A DNA stretch of 64,000 bases from PALSA-505 sp963699015 (lineage in GTDB: Bacteria; Actinomycetota; Actinomycetes; Streptosporangiales; Streptosporangiaceae), in assembly GCA_963699015.1 (NCBI GenBank), contig CAVOSX010000001.1:1240001-1304000 (forward strand), read 5' to 3'. This document shows, in pieces, positions 35,494-45,356 of this stretch. Within the stretch, counting starts at the first letter, position 1. Each line of letters begins with the position of its first letter. Under the pieces are notes generated by a model, which worked only from the letters and a program-made list of their open reading frames with translations, did not search any database and was not told the origin of the DNA. Position numbers and translations under genes: made by a program.

Positions 35494-37715
35494 AACCGCG
35501 CCATCCGGCGAGGCGGCGACTTGCATCGCCAGAGCAGCATGAACGCTTCGGCTTCAGCCGGCGTGCTCGAGACGCCGGCCGCCTGCATGCCGCGCAGCTC
35601 GTGCTTGAGCTCCCGGATCTCGTCCCGCAGCCGGGCGGCGATCTCGAACTGCAGCTCCGCTGCGGCGGTATGCATCTGCTCGGTGAGCTGGCCGATGAGC
35701 TCCAGCACATCCCGGCGGGCCTCGCTCTGCTCCCCGGCCGCGGCACCCCCGCGGCCCTGGCCGGCCTCGGCATGACCGGCCGCGGTGCGCCCGCGCGCCC
35801 GGGACGACAGCCCGGGAACCGGGCTCTTGCCCCGGCTCTGCTGCCGCCCGCCGCCGCCGAGCAGCTGCTCGGTGTCCGCGTCCTCCCGCATGAGCTGGTC
35901 CAGGATGTCGGCGATCCGCTTGCGCAGCGGCATCGGGTCGAGCCCGCGGGCGGTGTTGTAGGCGACCTGCTTCTCCCTGCGCCGGTTCGTCTCGTCGATC
36001 GCCCGCCGCATCGAGGGGGTGATCACGTCGGCGTACATGTGCACCTCGCCGGAGACGTTCCTCGCCGCCCGGCCGATGGTCTGGATCAGCGAGGTCCCCG
36101 AGCGCAGGAAGCCTTCCTTGTCCGCGTCCAGGATCGACACCAGCGACACCTCAGGCAGGTCCAGCCCCTCGCGGAGCAGGTTGATGCCGACCAGCACGTC
36201 GTACTGGCCGATCCGCAGCTCGCGCAGCAGCTCCACCCGGCGCAGGGTATCCACCTCGCTGTGCAAGTAGCGGGCCCGGACGCCGAGTTCGAGCAGGTAG
36301 TCGGTGAGGTCCTCGGCCATCTTCTTGGTCAGCGTCGTGACCAGCACCCGCTCGCTCCGCTCGGCCCGCTGCCTGATCTCGTCCACCAGGTCGTCGATCT
36401 GGCCCTTGGTCGGCTTGACGATGACCTCGGGATCGACCAGTCCGGTCGGCCTGATCACCTGCTCGACCACGTCGCCGCCGACCCGCTGCAGCTCGAACGG
36501 CCCAGGCGTGGCCGACAGGTAGACGGTCTGGCCGATGCGCTCACCGAACTCATCCCAGGTCAGCGGGCGGTTGTCGATCGCGCTCGGCAACCGGAAGCCG
36601 TGCTCGACCAGCGCCCGCTTGCGGGACACGTCACCCTCGTACATGGCCCCGATCTGCGGCACCGTGTTGTGCGACTCATCGATCACGAGCAGGAAGTCCT
36701 CGGGAAAGTAGTCGAGCAGCGTATTGGGCGGGCTGCCCGCCTCGCGGCCGTCGATGTGCCGCGAATAGTTCTCGATCCCCGCGCAGCTGCCGATCTGGCG
36801 CAGCATCTCGATGTCGTAGGTGGTGCGCATGCGCAGCCGCTGCGCCTCGAGCAGCTTGCCCTGCCGCTCCAGCTCGGCCAGCCGCTGGGCCAGCTCGACC
36901 TCGATCCCGGCGATCGCGCGCTCCATCCGTTCCGGACCCGCGACGTAGTGCGAGGCCGGGAACAGATGAACCTCCTCGTCCTCGGTCATCACCTCGCCGG
37001 TCAGCGGATGCAGCGTCATCAGCCGCTCGATCTCGTCGCCGAACATCTCGATCCTGACGGCGAGCTCCTCGTAGACCGGGATGACTTCGATCGTGTCGCC
37101 GCGCACCCGGAACGTGCCGCGGGTGAACGCGACGTCATTGCGCGCGTACTGCATGCCGACCAGCCTGCGGAGCAGCGCGTCCCGCTCGATCGTGTCGCCC
37201 ACCTTGAGCGTGACCATCCGGTCCACGTACTCCTGCGGCGTGCCGAGGCCGTAGATGCAGGAGACCGACGCGACCACGATCGTGTCCCGCCGGGTGAGCA
37301 GCGAGTTGGTCGCCGAGTGCCGCAGCCGCTCCACCTCATCGTTGATCGAGGAGTCCTTCTCGATGTAGGTGTCGGTCTGCGGGATGTACGCTTCCGGCTG
37401 GTAGTAGTCGTAGTAGGAGACGAAGTACTCGACCGCGTTGTGCGGGAGCATCTCCCGCAGCTCGTTGGCGAACTGCGCGGCCAGCGTCTTGTTCGGCAGC
37501 ATGACCAGGGTCGGCCGCTGCAGCTTCTCCGCCAGCCAGGCGATCGTCGCGGTCTTGCCGGTGCCGGTGGCACCGAGCAGCACGGTGTCCTTCTCCCCGG
37601 CCCGGATCCGCCGTTCCATCGCGGCGATGGCCTGCGGCTGGTCGCCCGCCGGGACCATGTCCGTGACCACCTCGAACGGCGCGACCTTACGCTGAAGGTC
37701 GGTCACCGGACGCAT
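35490..37715 (-). CDS. uvrB: UvrABC excinuclease subunit B
   Basis: A 741-residue helicase-like damage-recognition subunit of nucleotide excision repair. Walker A GATGTGKT, the beta-hairpin region YYDYYQPEAYIPQTDTYIEK, DESHNTVPQIGAMYEGD, and helicase motif VI QTIGRAARN are present. The C-terminal UVR domain that binds UvrC is residues about 695-730 (LQFEIAARLRDEIRELKHEL). A low-complexity linker precedes it. coaE lies 88 bp upstream on the same strand. Confidence 0.97.
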   Translation of the reverse strand: MRPVTDLQRKVAPFEVVTDMVPAGDQPQAIAAMERRIRAGEKDTVLLGATGTGKTATIAWLAEKLQRPTLVMLPNKTLAAQFANELREMLPHNAVEYFVSYYDYYQPEAYIPQTDTYIEKDSSINDEVERLRHSATNSLLTRRDTIVVASVSCIYGLGTPQEYVDRMVTLKVGDTIERDALLRRLVGMQYARNDVAFTRGTFRVRGDTIEVIPVYEELAVRIEMFGDEIERLMTLHPLTGEVMTEDEEVHLFPASHYVAGPERMERAIAGIEVELAQRLAELERQGKLLEAQRLRMRTTYDIEMLRQIGSCAGIENYSRHIDGREAGSPPNTLLDYFPEDFLLVIDESHNTVPQIGAMYEGDVSRKRALVEHGFRLPSAIDNRPLTWDEFGERIGQTVYLSATPGPFELQRVGGDVVEQVIRPTGLVDPEVIVKPTKGQIDDLVDEIRQRAERSERVLVTTLTKKMAEDLTDYLLELGVRARYLHSEVDTLRRVELLRELRIGQYDVLVGINLLREGLDLPEVSLVSILDADKEGFLRSGTSLIQTIGRAARNVSGEVHMYADVITPSMRRAIDETNRRREKQVAYNTARGLDPMPLRKRIADILDQLMREDADTEQLLGGGGRQQSRGKSPVPGLSSRARGRTAAGHAEAGQGRGGAAAGEQSEARRDVLELIGQLTEQMHTAAAELQFEIAARLRDEIRELKHELRGMQAAGVSSTPAEAEAFMLLWRCKSPPRRMARF

Positions 37716-37803
37716 GGCGGCACCCCCCAGGCTGGCACGGCATTCTGCTGCACTATCACTCGCTCACTGTAGGCGGCCGGTACGACAAAGCGGCCACCAT
37801 TAA

Positions 37804-38400
37804 TCAGCGCTCGCGGCGGCGAAGTTCTTCCCACAGGCCGTCAACCCGGTGGTCGAGGCCGTCCAGCGGGCCGGAGTTGTCGATCACGATGTCGGCGACG
37901 GCCAGCCGCTGCTCCCGGCTGGCCTGCGCGCCGAGCCGGGCCCGTGCCTGGTCTTCCGGCATGCCGCGCAGCCGGGTCAGCCGGTCCATCTGGACCTCGG
38001 GCGGCACGTCCACAACGACCACCACGTCGTACTGGTCCGCCAGCCGGTTCTCGGCCAGCAGCGGCACGTCATGAACGACGACGGCGTCCGGCGAGGCCGC
38101 GCGCTCGATCTCCAGCATCCGTTCGGCCACCAGGGGATGGACGATCGCGTTGAGCTTGCCGAGCAGCCCGGAATCGGCGAACACGATCTCGCCGAGCCTG
38201 CCGCGGTCCAGCGCGCCGCCGGCGTCCAGCACTTCGGGACCGAACGTGGCAGCGATCTCGACCAGGCCGGGCGTGCCGGAGGCGACGACCTCGCGGGCGA
38301 CCGCGTCGGCGTCGATGATCACCGAACCCCGCTCAGCGAGGCGCCGTGACACCTCGCTCTTGCCCGCGGCGATCCCGCCGGTGAGCCCGACCTTGAGCAC
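37804..38400 (-). CDS. coaE: Dephospho-CoA kinase
   Basis: A 198-residue kinase for the last step of coenzyme A synthesis. The P-loop is VGLTGGIAAGKSEVSRRL, followed by IIDADAVAREVV and the DVPLLAENRLADQYDVVVVV core. It sits 15 bp downstream of rpsA on the same strand, an order shared with other actinomycetes. Confidence 0.96.
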   Translation of the reverse strand: MLKVGLTGGIAAGKSEVSRRLAERGSVIIDADAVAREVVASGTPGLVEIAATFGPEVLDAGGALDRGRLGEIVFADSGLLGKLNAIVHPLVAERMLEIERAASPDAVVVHDVPLLAENRLADQYDVVVVVDVPPEVQMDRLTRLRGMPEDQARARLGAQASREQRLAVADIVIDNSGPLDGLDHRVDGLWEELRRRER

Positions 38401-38415
38401 GCCGGGCGGAGCTGG

Positions 38416-39907
38416 TCAGTCCTGCCCGCCGGAGAGCTTGTCCCGCAGCGCCGCCAGCGCCTCGTCGGAGGCCAGCGCGCCGGTGGCGGTGTTATCGGAG
38501 TCCTGCGGGACGGCCGCGCTGCCGCCATCGCCATCGACATCGCTATTGACATCGACATCGTCGCCGCTGTCGCCCTTGCGCGCCTCTTCCACCTGGCGGC
38601 GGTGCGCCTCGAACCTGGACCGGGCCTGGGCGTACTGGCGCTCCCACTCCTCGCGCTGCGCGTCGTAGCCGGAGAGCCACTCCTGCGTCTCGGGATCGAA
38701 CCCCTCGGGGTAGACGTACGCGCCCTGATCGTCGTAGGTGGCGGGCATGCCGTAGAGAGTCGGGTCGAAGTCGTCGCCGACGGCCTCGCCGATCGTGCCC
38801 TCGTTGGCCTGCTTGAGCGACAGGCTGATCCGCCGCCGGTCCAGGTCGATGTCGATGATCTTGACGAAGATCTCGTCGCCCACCTGCACGACCTGCTCGG
38901 GAATCTCCACGTGCCGGTCGGCCAGCTCGGAGATGTGCACCAGGCCCTCGATGCCCTCCTCGACCCGGACGAACGCGCCGAACGGCACCAGCTTGGTGAC
39001 CCGGCCCGGAACGACCTGGCCGATCTGGTGGGTGCGGGCGAACTGCTGCCACGGGTCTTCCTGGGTGGACTTCAGCGACAGCGAGACACGCTCGCGGTCC
39101 ATGTCCACGTCCAGCACCTCGACGGTGACCTCCTGGCCGACCTCGACGACCTCGCCCGGGTGGTCGATGTGCTTCCAGGACAGCTCGGATACGTGCACCA
39201 GCCCGTCCACGCCGCCGAGATCGACGAACGCGCCGAAGTTGACGATGGAGGAGACCACGCCCTTGCGGATCTGGCCCTTCTGCAGCGTGTTGAGGAAGTT
39301 GTGCCGGACCTCGGACTGCGTCTGCTCCAGCCAGGCCCGGCGGGACAGCACCACGTTGTTGCGGTTCTTGTCCAGCTCGATGATCTTGGCTTCGATCTCC
39401 CGGCCGACGTACGGCTGCAGGTCGCGCACCCGGCGCATCTCCACCAGCGAGGCGGGCAGGAAGCCGCGCAGCCCGATGTCAAGGATCAGGCCGCCCTTGA
39501 CCACCTCGATCACGGTGCCGTTGACGACGCCGTCCTCCTCCTTGATCTTCTCGATCGTGCCCCAGGCGCGCTCGTACTGGGCGCGCTTCTTGGACAGGAT
39601 CAGCCGGCCCTCCTTGTCCTCCTTCTGCAGGACGAGGGCCTCGATGTGCTCGCTCGACCTTGACGACGTCGTTGGGGTCGACATCGTGCTTGATCGACAG
39701 CTCGCGGGAGGGGATGACGCCTTCGGTCTTGTAGCCGATATCGAGCAAGACCTCGTCCCGATCGACCTTGACGACGGTCCCTTCGACGATGTCACCGTCG
39801 TTGAAGTACTTGATGGTCTCATCGATCGCGGCGAGGAAGGCTTCCTCAGACCCGATGTCGTTGACCGCTACTTTGGGGATCGAGGTTGCCTCTGTGCTGC
39901 TCGTCAT
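38416..39907 (-). CDS. rpsA: 30S ribosomal protein S1, frameshifted as read
   Basis: RNA-binding ribosomal protein with four S1 domains that helps mRNA binding. The start VAVNDIGSEEAFLAAIDETI, the domain cores GVIPSRELSIKHDVDPNDVV, GFLPASLVEMRRVRDLQPYVG, VDGLVHVSELSWKHIDHPG and IEGLVHISELADRHVEIPEQ are all found. One extra base in 39652-39656 separates DPNDVVKV from EHIEALVLQKEDKEG; removing it gives about 496 residues. The acidic tail (DVDVNSDVDGDGG) is typical. The gene is essential, so the shift is probably a sequencing error. Confidence 0.93.
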
Positions 39908-40165
39908 TGTGTGGGCCGGCTCCGGATGCGGACAGGATTCAGTGGGGTTGCGCTCCGGCCCGTGCATCCGCCACATAAAGGTCAAAAGACCTTGCGGAGC
40001 CAGGGTTTTGGACGTGCCGCGACCGGAAATCCGGCCGGGACCTGCCCGGTAACCGCCGAAAGGATCTGCCGATCGCGACGGACGCACGAGGACACAGCGC
40101 AGCGATCAGCATATGAGAGCAAACCCGGAGGGTCAATCGGAGCCAAGGTTGCAGGTAGGACACGA

Positions 40166-42950
40166 CTAGTGGCCGGCCTCGGCCCAGCTCCGGCCGGTGC
40201 CGAACGAGACCCCGAGCGGGATCGACATCTCGAACGCCCCGCACATGGCCCCGGCGACCAGGTCCTTGAGCGCGTCGAGCTCTCCTGCGGCCACCTCGAA
40301 GATCAGCTCGTCGTGCACCTGGAGCAGCATCCGCGAACCCAGCCCGCGTGCCCGCAGCGCGGCGTCTACCGCGAGCATGGCGATCTTGATGATGTCGGCC
40401 GCCGACCCCTGGATCGGCGCGTTGAGCGCCATCCGCTCGGCCATCTCCCGGCGCTGCCGGTTGTCGGAGGACAGATCCGGAAGGTAGCGGCGGCGGGCCA
40501 GGATGGTCTGGGTGTAGCCGTCCATCCGCGCCTGGTCCACAACCGCGTGCAGGTAGTCCCGTACCCCGCCGAACTCCCGGAAGTACTCCTCCATCAGGCC
40601 GCGTGCCTCGTCCGCGCTGATCCGCAGCTGCTGCGAGAGCCCGAACGCCGACAGCCCGTAGGCCAGCCCGTAGTTCATCGCCTTGATCTTGCTGCGCTGC
40701 TCGACGGTCACCTCACCGGGCGGCACGCCGAACACCCGTGACGCGGTCGTGGCGTGGAAGTCGTGCCCGGAGCCGAACGCTGCGGCCAGCGCCTGGTCGC
40801 CGGACAGGTGCGCCATGATGCGCAGCTCGATCTGGCTGTAGTCGGCGGTCAGCAGGCACTCGTATCCGGGGCCCACCACGAAGCCCTGCCGGATCCGGCG
40901 GCCTTCCTCGGTGCGGATCGGGATGTTCTGCAGGTTCGGGTCCACCGAGGAGAGCCTGCCGGTCGCGGCGATGGTCTGGTTGTAGGTGGTGTGGATCCTG
41001 CCGTCCTCGCCCGCCATCGGGATCAGCGAGTCCACGATGCTCTTGAGCCTGGCCACGTCCCGGTGCCGCAGCAGGTGCGCGAGCACCGGGTGCTCGGTCT
41101 GGGCCAGCAGCGTGGTGAGCGCCTCCGAGTCGGTGGTGTACCCGGTCTTGATCCGCTTGGTCTTGGGCAGGCCTAGCTCGTTGAACAGCACTTCCTGCAG
41201 CTGCTTGGGCGAGCCGAGGTTGAACTCGCGGCCGACCACCGCGTAGGCGGCCTGCTCGGTGGCCTTCACCTCGCCGCCCAGGCTCGCCGACATCGCCGCA
41301 AAATGGTCGGTGTCGGCGGCGATCCCGGTGCGTTCCATCCGGGCCAGCACCGCGACCAGGGGCAGCTCTACCTCGTGCAGCAGCTTGGTGGCGCCGCGCT
41401 GCTCCAGGTCACGGTCGAGCGCGTCCGCCAGGTCGGCGGTGGCGCGGGCGCGCAGCGCCAGGGCGGCCCGGGCCGCCGCGTCGGCGTCCTCCTCGTCGTC
41501 CTCCCCGATGCCCTCCAGGGTGAGCTGGCCGGCCGGGGCGTCGTCCCTGAGCTCCCGGCCCAGGTACCGCAGCACCAGGTCGCCCATGTCGAAGGCCCGC
41601 TGGCCGGGCAGGGCCAGGTAGGCGGCCAGCGCGGTGTCGCTGGTCAGGCCGGCCAGCTCCAGGCCGCGGGCCTCCAGCGCGTGCATCGGCCCCTTGGCGT
41701 CGTGCACCGCCTTGGGTATGGCCGGATCGGACAGCCAGGCGGCGAGGGCCTGCTCGTCGGCCGCGGGCAGCTCCTCGGGGTCGATGAACGCGCACTCGCC
41801 GTCGGGCGCCGCGATGGCCAGCGCCGATCAGCGTGCCGGTGCCGCGGCCCCAGGTGCCGGACATGGCCAGACCGGACCGCAGCGGGCCGGCCGCGTGCTC
41901 GTCCAGCCAGCCGGCCAGCTCGTCGGCTCCCGGGGTGGCCACCGTTATCTCGAAGCCCTGCTGCGGCGGCCCGGGCTGGCCCGCGTCCTGCGCCGAGGCC
42001 TGCCCGATCCCGTTGGGCAGGGTCTCGACCAGCCGCTCGCGCAGCACCCGGAACTGGAGCGTGTCGAACAGCTGGTGGATCGCGTCCCTGTCCCAGGGCA
42101 CAGGCAGCATGTCGCGCGGGCCGACGTCGAGCGGTACGTCCTTGGCCAGCTCGGTGAGCTGCCGGTTGCGCAGCACGTTGCCCAGGTGCTCGCGCAAGGC
42201 GTCGCCAGCCTTGCCCTTGACCTCGTCGACCCGGTCCACCAGCGCGTCGAGCGAGCCGAACTCCGCGATCCACCTGGTCGCCGTCTTCTCGCCGACGCCG
42301 GGGATATTGGGCAGGTTGTCGCTCGGATCGCCCCGGATGGCCGCGAAGTCCGGGTACTGCTGCGGCGTCAGCCCGTATTTCTCCTGAACGGCCTCGGGCG
42401 TGAACCGGGTCATGTCGCTGATCCCGCGCCGGGTCATCAGGACCGTCACATCGCCGGACACGAGCTGGAGCACGTCGCGATCGCCGCTGACGATGAGCAC
42501 GTCCATGTCCTGCCCGGCCGCCTGGGTGGCCAGCGTGGCGATGAGGTCGTCGGCCTCGTAGCCGGCCTTCGACAGCCGCTGGATACCCAGCACGTCGAGC
42601 ACCTCGAAAATCAGGCTGAGCTGGCTGCGGAAGTCGGCCGGCGTCTCCCGCCGGTTCGCCTTGTACTCGACCCACTGCTCGTGCCGGAACGTCGGCTCGC
42701 CGCGGTCGAAGGCCACGGCCACGTGCGTGGGCCGCTCGTCCCGCAGGACGTTGATGAGCATGGCGGTGAATCCGTAGACCGCATTGGTCGGCTGGCCGGT
42801 GGTGGTGGAAAAGTTCTCTATCGGCAGCGCGAAGAAGGCGCGGTAGGCCAGGGAGTGCCCGTCCAGCAGCAGCAGCAGATCCCGCTGGCCGCGGCCCCCG
42901 GCCTGGCCCGCTGTCGCCGGAGCCGCCTTTCCGGTGTCCTTCGTCGCCAC
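40166..42950 (-). CDS. polA: DNA polymerase I, frameshifted as read
   Basis: About 927 residues after removing one extra base near 41822, where TGTLIG should run into LAIAAPDGECAF. The N-terminal 5'-3' exonuclease domain has LLLLDGHSLAYRAFFAL and VSGDRDVLQLV, with helix-hairpin-helix PNIPGVGEKTATRW. The 3'-5' exonuclease-like region is degenerate, as usual in actinobacteria. The polymerase domain has motif A DYSQIELRIMAHLSGD, motif B KAMNYGLAYGLSAFGLS and motif C LLQVHDELIFEV. GTG start. Confidence 0.95.
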
Positions 42951-43087
42951 GAGCCAAATCCTAGTGCGGCGGCCGGCCCAGGGCGCCGTTACCGGTCGCG
43001 TGCTGCGTCCCGGCTTCCCGACTTCAGCACCGGACGCACGCCTAAGCTGCCGTTACCGGACGCGCGCCGCACGAGCTGGAGGATCGG

Positions 43088-43516
43088 GTGGACCAGGACT
43101 TCGAACGTCAGATGATCGACATGTTCCGGGTGCAGGGACGCGACACGCTGCCCGAGCGGATGGGCATCGAGGTTCTGGAGGCTTCGGCGCAGCGCGTGGT
43201 CGGCACGATGCCGGTGGCCGGCAACACCCAGCCCTACGGCCTGCTGCACGGCGGCGCGTCCTGCGTGCTCGCCGAGACGCTCGGTTCCCTCGGCGCCGCC
43301 CTGCACGCCGGCCCGGACCGGGCCACGATCGGCATCGAGATCGGCGCGACGCATCACAGCGCCGCCAGGGAGGGAAAGGTGACGGGCGTGGCCACCCGGG
43401 TGCACGGCGGCCGGACACTGGCCACCTACGAGGTCGTCATCACCGGCGAGGACGGGCGCCGGGTGTGCACCTCCCGGCTGACGTGCCTGTTCCGCGACAC
43501 CGTGCCCGGGTCCTAG
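43088..43516 (+). CDS. Hotdog-fold thioesterase (PaaI/YdiI-like)
   Basis: A 142-residue acyl-CoA thioesterase of the PaaI group. YGLLHGGASCVLAETLGSLGA is the hotdog signature with the active-site glutamate in the long helix. GTG start with TGGAGGATCGG upstream. Divergent from polA, as in many actinomycetes. The acyl substrate is not predicted. Confidence 0.92.
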   Translation: MDQDFERQMIDMFRVQGRDTLPERMGIEVLEASAQRVVGTMPVAGNTQPYGLLHGGASCVLAETLGSLGAALHAGPDRATIGIEIGATHHSAAREGKVTGVATRVHGGRTLATYEVVITGEDGRRVCTSRLTCLFRDTVPGS

Positions 43517-43728
43517 CCGGATGCGGCAGACCTTTGCCAGCCGGCGAGCGGTGATTCGCTGTCTCTTTGCGCCCGATGCCGGCGGATCGCTACGGTAGAC
43601 CCGCAGAGCCCGGGGGGGCTGAGTAGAGAACGTGCCGACCGGGGAAGGCCGACATGGCACCAAAGGCCGCCCCGGGCTCGTTTCGGCCCGATCGCACCGT
43701 TCTGTGCCCTCTGACGTGGCCGGGAGGG

Positions 43729-44358
43729 TTAGCTGACCGCCGGGCCGGCAGGCTGGCCGTCGGCCTCGTCCGCGGCCGCCGTCGTGGCCTGGTCAAGCAC
43801 CGCCTGCGCGACCTCGCGCATGCTGACCCTGCGGTCCATCGACGTCTTCTGGATCCAGCGGAACGCCTCCGGCTCGGTGAGCCCGTGCTCGGACTGCAGT
43901 AGTCCTTTGGCGCGGTCGAGGAGCTTGCGCACCTCCAGCCGGTCCCGCAGCGTGACGACCTCGTCCTCGAGCGCGCGGGCCTCCTGGAACCGGCTGACCG
44001 CCATCTCGATGGCCGGCACGAGATCGGCTTTGGTGAACGGCTTGACCAGGTAAGCCATGGCGCCCGCGTCCCGGGCCCGCTCGACCAGGTCGCGCTGGGA
44101 GAACGCGGTGAGAATGACCACGGGCGCGATCCGCTGCTCGGCGATCTGCCCGGCCGCGGACAGGCCGTCAAGTACCGGCATCTTGACGTCCAGGATGACC
44201 AGGTCGGGACGCTGGCTGACCGCCAGCTTGACCGCCGTCTCGCCGTCGCCGGCCTCGCCGACGACCTCGTAGTCCTCTTCCTCGAGCATCTCCTTGAGGT
44301 CGAGCCGGATCAGCGCCTCGTCTTCGGCGATCACGACACGAAACGGGGTCTTAGCCAC
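43729..44358 (-). CDS. pdtaR: ANTAR-domain response regulator, PdtaR-like
   Basis: A 209-residue regulator with a receiver domain (acidic pair in IAEDEALIRLDL, phospho-acceptor in LVILDVKMPVLDGL, Lys in YLVKPFTKADL) and a C-terminal ANTAR domain (LEDEVVTLRDRLEVRKLLDRAKGLL). In mycobacteria PdtaR binds nascent RNA hairpins and causes antitermination after phosphorylation by PdtaS. The residues for phosphorylation are complete. The cognate kinase is not in the window. It is divergent from the tRNA gene. Confidence 0.94.
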   Translation of the reverse strand: MAKTPFRVVIAEDEALIRLDLKEMLEEEDYEVVGEAGDGETAVKLAVSQRPDLVILDVKMPVLDGLSAAGQIAEQRIAPVVILTAFSQRDLVERARDAGAMAYLVKPFTKADLVPAIEMAVSRFQEARALEDEVVTLRDRLEVRKLLDRAKGLLQSEHGLTEPEAFRWIQKTSMDRRVSMREVAQAVLDQATTAAADEADGQPAGPAVS

Positions 44359-44431
44359 CCCAGGAGCCTACCCTGATCAGGTAGATTGAGCGTTCGGCGG
44401 CAGCCGTCCCCGGGCGGCGGCATACCGTTGC

Positions 44432-44506
44432 GCCCCGGTAGCCCAATCGGTAGAAGGCGATGCTCTCAAAAGGCATACAGTGTGGGTTCGAATCCCACCC
44501 GGGGTA
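44432..44506 (+). tRNA. tRNA with anticodon CAA, short variable loop (nominal Leu)
   Basis: A 75-nt cloverleaf. Acceptor GCCCCGG pairs with CCGGGGT (first pair G-U), D-arm GCC/GGC around AATCGGTAGA, anticodon stem ATGCT/GGCAT with loop CTCAAAA, T-arm GTGGG/CCCAC with TTCGAAT. Anticodon 44467-44469 is CAA, which reads the leucine codon UUG. Leucine tRNAs normally have a long variable arm, but here only ACAGT lies between the anticodon and T stems. Discriminator base A44506; CCA is not encoded. It may be a specialised or noncanonical tRNA rather than a main leucine tRNA. Confidence 0.82.
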
Positions 44507-44561
44507 CAAATCAATGGATTGTGGTTAGCGTTCTGTCAGAACCTGGTGACACCCTTGATAT

Positions 44562-45332
44562 ATGTACGCCCGTGCTGTTCGGCTCCGTGCGGTCACCCTT
44601 ATTGAGCAAGGACATACTCTTCGCGCGATCAGCGAGTCAACCGGCATCCAGCGGTCTACATTGCGAGACTGGCGCGATCATCGCGAGAAGCTGGCTTCGC
44701 CTCAGGCATCCTGTCCTCGCTGCGAGGATCCCCCCTCGCTGCCCGTGCCCCAGGCCAGCTATGCGTACCTGCTAGGCCTTTACCTGGGAGATGGTTGCAT
44801 AAGCCGCGCTGGCGACAGCCGGAAGGATGTCTGGGTGCTGCGGATCATGTGCGCGGATGCGTGGCCAGGCCTGCTCGGCGAATGCAAGCAGGCAATGCGC
44901 GCCCTGCGTCCGGGCAATACCGTCGGATGCCGGCAGCGGGACGGCTGCGCCGAGGTCAGAAGCTGCTCGAAACACTGGCCTTGCCTCTTTCCGCAGCACG
45001 GGCCGGGCAGGAAGCATGAGCGCAGGATTGAGCTGGAGTCGTGGCAGCGAGTGATCGTCGCGGAGCATGCGGGAGATTTCGCCCGGGGCCTGTTTCATTC
45101 CGATGGCTACCGCGGCATCAACCGGGTCCGCCGGGCGCTGGCTGACGGAGACCGGTGGTATGAGTATCCGCGGTACCTGTTCGTCAACTATTCCGCTGAC
45201 ATCCTGCGGCTGTGCGGTGAGGCGCTGGACCGGCTGGGCGTGGACTGGCGGTTCAGTAAGCCGACCACGATCTCCGTGGCTCGCCGTACGGCGGTGGCCA
45301 GGCTCGACGTATTCATAGGCCCGAAGTACTGA
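44562..45332 (+). CDS. HTH plus LAGLIDADG-type protein next to the tRNA
   Basis: A 256-residue protein. Residues 8-45 form a helix-turn-helix like that of transposases or resolvases (AISESTGIQRSTLRDWRD). The body has two LAGLIDADG-like helices, YLLGLYLGDGCIS (about 68-80) and FARGLFHSDGYRG (about 172-184), each with the metal-binding acidic residue, and ends YPRYLFVNYSADILRLC and VARLDVFIGPKY. CPRC at about 52 may bind metal together with later cysteines. It starts 55 bp after the tRNA. Free-standing homing endonucleases have this architecture, but the HTH and single conserved location suggest a domesticated role; both are possible. Confidence 0.75.
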   Translation: MYARAVRLRAVTLIEQGHTLRAISESTGIQRSTLRDWRDHREKLASPQASCPRCEDPPSLPVPQASYAYLLGLYLGDGCISRAGDSRKDVWVLRIMCADAWPGLLGECKQAMRALRPGNTVGCRQRDGCAEVRSCSKHWPCLFPQHGPGRKHERRIELESWQRVIVAEHAGDFARGLFHSDGYRGINRVRRALADGDRWYEYPRYLFVNYSADILRLCGEALDRLGVDWRFSKPTTISVARRTAVARLDVFIGPKY

Positions 45333-45356
45333 GGTCGCTGGTCACGGGTACGGCGA

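Noticed and set aside
38416..42950. rpsA and polA as pseudogenes
   Set aside because: Each needs only one base removed to give a complete essential protein; sequencing error is more likely.
43517..43728. Small RNA or riboswitch between the thioesterase and pdtaR genes
   Set aside because: Some GC-rich pairing is possible, but no motif, terminator or open frame could be supported.
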